A stretch of DNA of 64,000 bases, from positions 173,391 through 237,390 of the forward strand of contig NW_022985204.1 of the NCBI RefSeq assembly GCF_010093535.1, in the 5' to 3' direction. Positions within the stretch are counted from its first letter, which is position 1. Each line of letters opens with the position of its first letter. A model generated the notes under the pieces. It saw only the letters and a program-made list of their open reading frames with translations. It had not been told where the DNA came from and did no database searches. Positions 54,768 through 64,000 of this stretch are shown here, piece after piece. Made by a program: the position numbers and the translations under genes. This stretch comes from Lindgomyces ingoldianus. Its lineage: Eukaryota > Ascomycota > Dothideomycetes > Pleosporales > Lindgomycetaceae.

Positions 54768-57059
54768 CTAATTAGTAGTTTAAATACTATAAAAAAAAAA
54801 GCTTTTTTTATACCTTTTTATTTAAAAGTTTATGTATAAAAAGAATTCTTTTTCTTACTACTTTAACTATAAATTAGTAAGAGTAAAGACAGAGTTTAAT
54901 TTATATATAAGTAGCTATAAATCTCTATTTAGTTACTTAAGTAAAAGTAAAAAACCTGTCTATATAATACTATTTAAAAGTATTATATAAATAGTAGTGC
55001 TTGTTTAACACTAAGAGGTCTGTTTTATCTTTTTACATAAGGCTGTTTAAAGGCAGTGTACAACAAGAAGTAAGACAGCGCGCAATAACGCATAATTAAC
55101 TACTATAAAGTAATAAGCAACGCTAGCTTTATCTATAACTAGCTAACATAACATATTAACATATAACTAATACATACCTTTTATAGGCATCTTAGCAAAG
55201 ACTCTAGTAGAGCAAATAAATATTAAAGATTAAGTAAATAAAATTAAACTATTAAATAACACACCTAAAAAAAAGCTTAATTTATATGTAGCTAACTTAA
55301 TTATAAAACTCTACACATTAAGCATAATAGACATATGTACACTTAAGAACTTTTAAAATAACTTTATAAAGTAAAAGCTTATACACTTTAAAAATCTTAG
55401 CTAACTATTTTTATAAAAACTAATTACTACTTTATAGAATAAAAGCATTAGCTTTAAAAAGAACATAATAAAGGCTACTACACTATACAGACTTATAAAA
55501 GAAAAACACATGTTTACTGTTCTACTAAAGTATTATATAAAACTATTACTACTATTACTAGTCTTAACATAATAAAGAATGTCTTTATATAAATTACCTA
55601 TAGACTTAATACTTTCTCTGTAATTAGTACAACTACCTTGTAATAGCTTACTATACAAGAGCATAACTAGGCAGCTACATATTCCTATAGCCACAGCTCT
55701 GCATAAGATTCCCTAAAGCTTGTACCTACTGTATATAATTTAATTACTGTATAATCTATACTAACTTCTACCTATATAAGATATTACAGTAGAGAACTTT
55801 ACACCTAAAAAAGTTATATAATTCTAGAAGGCATAAAAGAAGAGGAACAACTATATAAGGCAACTATATAATATTCTAGCTAATAAGGCTATAGTATTTA
55901 TTAAGCTCTGCTAACACCTTACTATCTTTAAGGCATTATATATAAGCATTTTTTCTAATATTTTTAAAAAGCGCGCACATATGTTTTACCTTTATAATAT
56001 TAGTCTAGAATAATTATAGAAGTTACTATATAAGTAGCTTAGTAATTACTTTAATACTAATATAAACTATAACTAGTATTAGACAAATTAAATAATAATA
56101 AGCTTTATATAAAGTAAGTAGAAAAACTTTATAAAAACTTTATATAAAGCTTTTAAAGCTATAATTAATAAACTTACTTTTACATAAAAAGCTCTTAGTC
56201 TATAATTCTAAAGTAAAATACTACTTTATACTACTATTATATAAGCATGCTAAGGGCAACTTAAACTTAAACAAGTAATGTTTTTAATTAAGCCTATATA
56301 TAAAGCACTATATAGTAACCTTTATTTAGCACTTTAGGTTATAATTAATTAATAAAATAATGCATTTATAAATAAATCCTAAAATATGTACTACACTAAT
56401 AAGTAATATAGCTTACTACGTACACATAGCTATTAACAACATAGAAAAAGCTTAAGGGGATATAAAGGATTATTTAGACTATAGTCCTTTGCATAATTAA
56501 AGTAATGCTTTATCTATTATAAAAAAGAATATTAGTTAATAAATTATTTTTATATAAATTAATTTTATATAAAACACTAATATATCTTTTTATATAAAGA
56601 ATTCTATAACAAGACACTAATATATAAGAAGGTAAATATGTACATTTAAAAGTTTAAAAGCAAACTAGAGTAAAAAAAAAAAAAGTTACATAATAATAAT
56701 AACTTAAATAAAAAAAAAGGTAAGAAGATTATTAACTACTTTACTAATGCTGCATTTCTCTACTACGTGACTGCAGAGGACATCTACAGCCTAGAACCTA
56801 AAAGATACGCAGAACAGTTTATTCTTAAAGATTAATACTGTACAGTATACTAAAGTAAACTATAGAATACTAGCATAGTAAGGATCTCTACTATAGGGAA
56901 GTCACAACTTAAAGCATACCTGCAAGAATTCCCTTATATAAAAGTAGACTAGACACTAAAAAAAAAGAGTATTAGCTTTAAAAAATAAAAATTAATAGAA
57001 TTAATTAGTACTATATAAATTACTAACTTAGTTAGTAATGTAACATATTACATCTTAAA

Positions 57060-58140
57060 GACTCTAACACTATTCCTGCTATTACTAGCAGATGCTAACT
57101 AACTTAGAGCATACTTTAATAATGTTTTAAATGTTATTATACGCAAAGACAAAACTACTGTTCTTATTATATAAAAATAAAGACACTTTTTTTTTAACAT
57201 TAGTAAAAAAAAATTTATGTCTTTTTTTACTAAATTAAAACTTTACTGCCTTTACTGCTAATTTAGACACCCCTATATAAAGAGACTCTAGAAAATGCTA
57301 ACTAGCGCTAGCTACAACATTAATGCTGCAGTGCTAGAAGAGATTAAGAAGTTTTGCTACCTCTACTAATTATATAACTAGGCCTTATAAAGATTTAAGT
57401 TTATAATTAAAAATAACACTTACTTTAACTATAAAGTTATTATTAATGTTATATAAATTAATAATAGGGATGTTTTATATGTTATTAATGTAGACACATT
57501 ATTTTAGGCTGCTATATTCCTAAAATCTATGTCTGCATAAGATACCTAAGATGCACTGTGCAAATACTAGATTAACACTTATTAAGGACCTCTAAACTAT
57601 ATTATGCATAATTCTAGTATAAACTTTACTTTAAAGGATTTTTAAGCTTATGCAAAGATTATAAGAGCTACATGTAGGCAGATGCCTGTAAAAGCACATT
57701 AGGCAGTTAGAAAGGTTAAGCGCGCACACACACCTCTTTAATAAGTGTTTAACATTCTAAAGACTAAGCTAAGTAACTATATAGATAATAAGGCTATCCT
57801 GTAGATAGCAGTTAAAGCTCTAAACAACACAGCTAGCCCACACAGTCTAGTACCTATGCTGCTAGTCTTTAGAGTATACCTAAGAATTAACCTAGACTCT
57901 CTACTATTACTAGACATTATTACATAAGTAAGCGCTATATAAAAGGCAATAAAGATACTTTAAAAAGACTATGTAAAAGTAAACATTAATTATATAATTA
58001 ACACTTATAATAGCCTTATAATGTATAAAGTTCTTAACCTCTCTCTTAGCTTAGAAATTATAGCATAGAGAGAGAAAAAAGGCTAAACTAGCCTATATAA
58101 GATTAAGAGTATTAAAGAGAGAAATATTATTATTAAAAAA
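57060..58140 (+). pseudogene. copia integrase region, degenerate
   Basis: Readable fragments include FFNISKKKFMSFFTK, the HP...RL segment of the GAG-pre-integrase domain, VDTLF and CWINTY of the integrase core, then VRKVKRAHTPL and ALNNTASPHSLVPMLLVF, typical of fungal copia polyproteins. Stops interrupt the frame throughout. Confidence 0.8.
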
Positions 58141-58479
58141 AAAAAATAGCCTACTAAAGCTCTAATATACATAGGTTAAACTATACTATAGAGAAAAAAA
58201 AGAAAATAACTTACTTATAATAAATAACCTAGATAAACTAATCCCTATATAAAAGGATCTTTTAAAGAAGAGGAAGAGAGAACAGCCTTATAAAAATATT
58301 ATAAAGGCAGAACTAAAGCCTACTACAGACTAAGCCCCTTAAGATAGCAATGCTGCACTAGTGTAAAGAGAAGATATAGATACTAAAAAAAGTAAAAGGC
58401 AAAGAAAACCTGCATAAAGTCTAGACTAGGTATTTCTAACCTAAAAAAAAAAAGATAATTAGGCTTTATTTATTAAGCT

Positions 58480-60090
58480 TTATATAGACAGTGTAATTAC
58501 TACACTTAAAAAACTATTTAAGGAATTAGACTACATAGAGATAAACACCCTAATTACTAACAGCACTTTTAAGGTTATAGTGTATAACTTAATAAGGCAT
58601 AAAGGTTAAATTTTTAACTTTTACCTTATATAAAAAGTAAAAGGTAAAATAACTTAACTATATAAGAAATTCTACCTAGTGTTTGCTAGCTACTTAGATA
58701 AAAAAAAAGAAGAAATTCTTACCTAGTTACTAACTATCTAGAGAATAAGCTAGAGACTACTTTTAGCTATAAAAGTAAGCTTAAGAGCTATATATAAAAT
58801 GCATTTTAAACTATGTAATATTACATAAGTATACATCTAATTAACAAATAAGCTTATACGCACGCTATATGCAAAGCTACTAAAAGAGATGCGCTAGAGC
58901 TTTCTACTAAATATAATACTCTAGGTTGTACAACCCTTATATAGAGCTGCTAAATTAGGACTATATTAGTTTAAGATATATTATAACTACTATAAAGAAA
59001 AGCTGCGCATGCACATCTTTTTATACAACTCTTGCTTCTTAATTACTAATAAAGAAGAGCACACTTTTAGTATTACTAGCTTATAGACAAATAACACTTT
59101 AAGCATTATAATAAAAGATTTTACGCAAAGAGAAAAAAAAAAACTATAAAAGGTAAAGTTTTATATAAAGGGTAAAACTATTCTAGTAAAGAAGTAACCT
59201 ATTAAGTTTAATAGTAAAAAAATTAAACTTACACATAACATAGTAGTTTTTACTTAAAAAAGATAAGTAAGCTACTTTTATATAATTAACCTAGAAGATA
59301 AAAATGCTGCATAATAATATATTAAGTAATATATAAAAGGGGCATATATTATATTTATGTGTTAACTAGAGGCAGCATTTAACCTCTTTATTACTGCATA
59401 AACTATAGACCTTTTACATAACAACATTAACACACTTAACGCACAAATCTAATAGTAGATAGATAATAGTAAGTGTAGTCTTACCTTTCTACTATTATAG
59501 CTTAATTATGCAAAGCTGTTTATCTTTATAAATAAATTATTTACTAATAATAAGAACCTTAGCTTATAGCTAGGATTCTTAATTATATTAAGTAATAAAG
59601 ACTATATAAAGTAAAGCAACTGCTTTAAAATACTAGGCAACATTATATACTAGAATTCTACTAAGTGTAAAAGAGTAACTAGAAGTGTTTTTACTAGTAA
59701 ACTATATAAAATAGTTAAAAGGTTTAATAATGCAATTACTTTTAGTACAACTTTATAGTAAATTATATAAACGCTTAAACTACTACTAATTCTAGTAGTA
59801 ATCTGCACAGATTTAAGGTCTCTATATAATTGCCTTATTAAGCTAAGCACTACTAGTAAAAAGCAACTTATAATTAACATTATATTACTTTATAAATTAT
59901 ATAAGAAAAGAGAAATTACTAAAATTAAGTAAATTAATAGTAAAAACAACCTAGTAGATGCATATATAAAGAAAACACTAAACTAAGCTTTTTAATTATT
60001 AGTCCTAACTAACTGCCTCTCTGTCTAGATAGAAGCATCTGTGGACTAGCTAGATCTTGTGCGCAAAGATGCCTTAGACTAACTAGACTA
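58480..60090 (+). pseudogene. copia reverse transcriptase/RNase H region, degenerate
   Basis: The frame from about 58480 gives RT-like sequence with stop codons, and the end (about 59946-60080) resembles the copia RNase H C-terminus (NNLVDAYIKK...LVLTNCLSV). It is too damaged to locate the YVDD motif. Confidence 0.7.
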
Positions 60091-60436
60091 ATAATACCTT
60101 TATATAAGGCCTATTTTTTTTTATTTTTTTTTTTTTTATTTTTTTTTGTATTATATGCACTTATCTTTTTTATTATAAGGATCTGTTACTGCTAGCACTG
60201 TACAAAAAAAAAAAGAGCTAGGGGATTGTACAGCAAAGCTTAGAAAGCAAAAGATAAAGAAAAAAAGAGCTATTTACATAGCATAACTAGCCTATTCTAA
60301 CGCACAGCATTACTAAGGCAAGTCCTAATAAATAGGGGTAAAGTAAAGGCAGAACATAATTAGATAAACCTACATAGACAAAAAGGAGGTAACGTGTACA
60401 GAAGGTAACTTTTTAGATAAAAAAAAAAGTTACTAG

Positions 60437-60702
60437 TGTCTGTACGCAGCAGCAGCGTCGCGTCCTAGATACAAGCGATTGCGCACGAGCAGGATCACGT
60501 ATCTATGTCACATAATGCTTGTGCGCAAACCTCTGTGCGCAAACATCTAGATACCCCCTTTTTCCTCTGTATAAAGAAAAAATAAGAAGTAATTAACACT
60601 AGTTACCTAACACCCCTGTGCAATGTTTACACTGTGCAAACCTCTCTGTCTTGTACGCATTTGCTGACACTAAGTGCTAGCTAGCAGAGAGTCTATTCAA
60701 CA
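60437..60702 (+). repeat. 3' LTR of copia element 1
   Basis: 266 bp, same length as the 5' LTR, differing by a few dozen mostly transition changes. Followed by the TATAA duplication. A purine-rich AAAAAGGAGG tract about 50 bp upstream could be the polypurine tract. Confidence 0.9.
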
Positions 60703-60750
60703 TATAACTTTAATAAAATAAGCTTTATAATAAGCTAGATATTTACTAAC

Positions 60751-61043
60751 TATACTTATACTTAAAACTTTACTTTAAGCTTTAAATAATACTTTATAAA
60801 TATACTAAACTAGTTTATGCTAATATAGCCTAGATTATGCTTAGTGTGTAAAGAACTAGCTATATTAGCTATAGTTACTAGCTAAAATGAAATTTTTTAC
60901 ATATATAGCTTAAGTATATGCTTAATAATTACCTACTTTTTATTATTATTTAGCTTTTATTATTTAGCTATAAAATTAGCTTATAAAAGTTATTTAGTAT
61001 GTTAGTTATTTATTATTTTTAAAAAAACTTTATATATAGCTAT
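60751..61043 (-). repeat. Right arm of the inverted repeat flanking copia element 1
   Basis: Reverse complement of 54108-54396 with scattered transitions. It ends exactly at the LTR of the second copia copy, so that copy inserted into this repeat. Confidence 0.7.
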
Positions 61044-61309
61044 TGTCTGTACGCAGCAGCAGCGTCGCGGCCTGGATACGAGCGATCACGCACGAGCAGG
61101 ATCACGTATCTATGTCACATGATGCTTGTGCGCGAACCTCTGTGCGCGAACATCTAGATATCCCCCTTTTCCTCTATATAAAGGAAAAATAAGAAGTAAT
61201 TAACACTAGTTACCTAACACCCCTGTGCAATGTTTACACTATGTAAACCTCTCTGTCTTATACGCATTTACTAACACTAAGTGCTAGCTAGCAGAGAGTC
61301 TATTTAACA
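61044..61309 (+). repeat. 5' LTR of copia element 2
   Basis: 266 bp, TG...CA, with the same preserved CpG-rich first half as the other LTRs. Confidence 0.9.
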
Positions 61310-64000
61310 CTAATTAATAGTTTAAATACTATAAAAAAGAAAGCTTTTTTTATACTTTTTTATTTAAAAGTTTATATATAAAAAGAATTTTTTTTTTTAC
61401 TACTTTAACTATAAATTAGTAAAAGTAAAGACAGAGTCTAATTTATATGTAAGTAGCTATAAATCTCTGTTTAGTTACTTAAGTAAGAGTAAAAAACCTG
61501 TCTATATAATACTATTTAAAGGTATTATATAAATAGTAGTGCTTATTTAATGCTAGAAGGTCTGTTTTATCTTTTTACATAAGGCTGTTTAGAGGCAGCG
61601 TACAACAAGAAGTAAGACAGCGTGTAATAACATATAACTAACTACTATAAAGTAATAAGCAACACTAGCTCTATTTATAACTAGCTAGCATAATATATTA
61701 ACATATAACTAATACATACTTTTTATAGGCATCTTAGCAAAGACCCTAGCAAAGTAAATAAATATTAAAAATTAAGTAGATAAAATTAAACTATTAAATA
61801 ACATACTTAAAAAAAAGCTTAATTTATATATAGCTAACTTAATTATAAAACTTTACATATTAAGTGTAATAAATGTATGTACACTTAAAAACTTTTAAGA
61901 TAACTTTATAAAGTAAAAGCTTATATACTTTAAAAATCTTAGCTAACTATTTTTATAAAAACTAATTACTACTTTATAGAATAAAAGCATTAGCTTTAAA
62001 AAAGACATAATAAAAGCTACTATACTATATAAACTTATAAAAAAAGAACACATATTTACTATTTTACTAAAGCATTATATAAAACTATTACTACTATTAC
62101 TAGTCTTAATGTAATAAAGAATATTTTTATATAAATTACTTATAGACCTAATACTTTCTTTATAATTAGTATAACTACCTTATAATAGCTTACTATATAA
62201 GAGTATAACTAGGCAGCTACATGTTCCTGTAGCTACAGCTCTACATAAGATTCTCTAAAGCTTATACCTACTATATATAATTTAATTACTATATAATTTA
62301 TACTAACTTCTACTTATATAAGATATTATAGTAGAGAACTTTACACCTAAGAAGGTTATATAATTCTAGAAGGCATAAAGAAAGAAGAATAACTACATAA
62401 AGTAACTATATAATATTTTAGCTAATAAGGCTATAGTATTTATTAAGCTCTACTAACACCTTGCTATTTTTAAGGCATTATATATAAGCATCTTTTTTAA
62501 TATTCTTAAAAAGCGCGCACACATGTTCTACCTTTATAATATTAGTCTAGGATAATTATAAAAGTTACTATATAAGTAGCTTAGTAATTACTTTAATACT
62601 AATATAAATTATAACTAGTATTAGATAAATTAAATAATAATAAGCTTTACATAAAGTAAGTAAAAAAACTTTATAAAAACTTTATATAAAGCTTTTAAAG
62701 CTATAATTAATAAACTTACTTTTATATAAAAAGCTCTTAGTCTATAATTCTAAGGCAAAATACTGCTTTACACTACTATTATATAAGTATGCTAAGAGTA
62801 ACTTAAACTTAAATAAGTAATGTTCTTAATTAAGCCTATATATAAGGCACTATACAGTAACCTCTGTTTAGCACTTTAGGTTATAATTAATTAATAAAAT
62901 AATGCATTTATAAATAAATTCTAAGATGTGTACTACACTAATAAGTAATATAGCTTACTATGTACACATAGCTATTAATAACATAGAAAAAGCCTAAGGG
63001 GATATAAAAGATTATTTAAACTATAGTTCTTTATATAATTAAAGTAATGCTTTATTTATTATAAAAAAGAATGTTAGTTAATAAATTATTCTTATATAAA
63101 TTAATTTTATATAAAATGCTAATATATCTTTTTATATAAAAAATTCTATAATAAGACACTAATATATAAAGAGGTAAATGTGTACATTTAAAAGTTTAAA
63201 AGTAAACTAAAGTAAAAGAAAAAAAAGTTGCATAATAATAATAACTTAAATAAAGAGAAAAGTAAGAAGATTATTAACTACCTTACTAATGCTATATTTC
63301 TTTACTACGTGACTGCAGAGGACATCTACAGCCTAGAACCTAAAGGATACGCAGAACAGTTTATTCTTAAAAATTAATACTATATAGTATACTAAGGTAA
63401 ACTATAGAATACTAGCATAGTAAAAATCTCTACTATAAGGAAGTTATAACTTAAAGTATACCTACAAGAATTCCCTTATATAAAAGTAGACTAAACACTA
63501 AGAAAGAAAAGTATTAGCTTTAAAAAATAAAAATTAATAGAATTAATTAGTACTATATAAATTACTAACCTAGTTAGTAATATAATATATTATATTCTAG
63601 AGACTTTAACACTATTTCTGCTATTGCTAGCAAATGCTAACTAACTTAAAGTATACTTTAATAATATTTTAAATGTTATTATATATAAAGACAAAACTAC
63701 TATCTTTATTATATAAAAATAAAAACACTTTTTTTTTAATATTAGTAAAAAAAAATTTATGTCTTTTTTTACTAAATTAAAACTTTACTACCTCTACTAC
63801 TAATTTAGACACTCTTATATAAAGAGACTCTAAAAGATGCTAACTAGCGCTAGCTATAACATTAATGCTATAGTGCTAGAAGAGATTAAGAAGTTTTACT
63901 ACTTTTACTAATTATATAACTAGGCCTTATAAAGATTTAAGTTTATAATTAAAAATAACACTTACTTTAACTATAAAGTTATTATTAATATTATATAAAT
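61044..64000 (+). mobile_element. Second Ty1/copia copy, truncated by the window edge
   Basis: Starts with a third LTR copy (61044-61309, 266 bp) and continues collinear with element 1 at an offset of about 6542 bp, reaching the position equivalent to about 57458. Differences are mostly C/T and G/A transitions. Preceded by GCTAT, its likely target-site duplication. Confidence 0.88.

Larger units (their letters stand above)
54502..60702 (+). mobile_element. Complete Ty1/copia LTR retrotransposon, RIP-mutated
   Basis: A 6201-bp element between two direct 266-bp LTRs (54502-54767, 60437-60702), both TG...CA, and flanked by the 5-bp target duplication TATAA (54497-54501 and 60703-60707). Internal order is gag-like region, integrase (about 57000-58140), then reverse transcriptase/RNase H (about 58480-60090); integrase before RT defines copia. 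All reading frames are destroyed by TAA/TAG stops. Confidence 0.9.
53810..64000. other. AT-rich, RIP-like transposon block
   Basis: Ten kb of very low GC, nearly free of CpG and CpA outside the LTRs, and rich in TAA/TAG in every frame. Sequence recognisable as retrotransposon coding regions has stops at former Gln codons. This is the classical signature of RIP-mutated repeats in Pezizomycotina. Confidence 0.88.

Noticed and set aside
59650..59880. Minus-strand 76-codon open frame in the AT-rich block
   Set aside because: It is the complement of the damaged copia RT/RNase H region; Leu/Ile/Val-rich chance frame with no independent evidence.

Overview
The window is a chromosomal segment of a filamentous ascomycete (Pezizomycotina; the gene content would fit Leotiomycetes, but that rank is a guess). 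The evidence is GT-AG introns of about 47-55 nt with CTRAC-like branch points, orthologs of fungal housekeeping genes (SEC11, MGM101, BPL1, COA4, MCM10, RNase H2 subunit B, DUO1, galactokinase), a fungal P450, a Zn2Cys6 regulator and an MFS sugar porter, and AT-rich transposon relics with the CpA-to-TpA decay typical of repeat-induced point mutation (RIP).

Layout. From 0 to 21 kb there is a mostly intact gene-rich arm: tRNA-Gly(CCC) with an intron, SEC11 (with an apparent GC-AG intron), a PWWP-like/BTB-like protein, a decayed APH-type phosphotransferase, a cysteine-rich single-pass surface protein, a CorA/GMN-type membrane protein, a TB2/DP1/HVA22 protein, MGM101, a P450, and COA4 and BPL1 as a tight divergent pair. 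The 21.3-23.0 kb stretch is decayed. From 23.0 to 29.2 kb lies a three-gene alpha-glucoside cluster: a Zn2Cys6 activator, an MFS sugar porter and a GH13 alpha-glucosidase. The porter and glucosidase are divergently transcribed around a promoter holding four CGG triplets at exact 11-bp spacing. From 29.4 to 43.6 kb follow MCP1-like, C2H2, TTL-like, MCM10, RNase H2B, a Pro/Ser-rich SP/TP-site protein, DUO1 and galactokinase. MCM10 and RNase H2B share a divergent promoter with a perfect MCB box (ACGCGT).

From about 43.6 kb the sequence becomes accessory: a WD40-repeat relic, a small hypothetical gene, a 1.3-kb Tc1/mariner element with 43-bp terminal inverted repeats and a ruined transposase, a CorA-like two-helix membrane protein and an intronless 884-residue VWA-domain protein. 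The last 10 kb (53.8-64.0 kb) is extremely AT-rich and holds one complete Ty1/copia element (266-bp LTRs, 5-bp TATAA target duplication), a second copy cut by the window edge, and an inverted pair of an older repeat around the first element.

How genes work together. The clearest functional unit is the sugar cluster: uptake, intracellular hydrolysis and a linked regulator, with promoter sites of the CGG-N8-CGG type described for AmyR. MCM10/RNase H2B are probably co-regulated replication genes. No CRISPR, riboswitch or bacterial-type operon is present. All gene models with introns were spliced by hand; frames were checked to stay open, but splice sites were not confirmed by transcripts.
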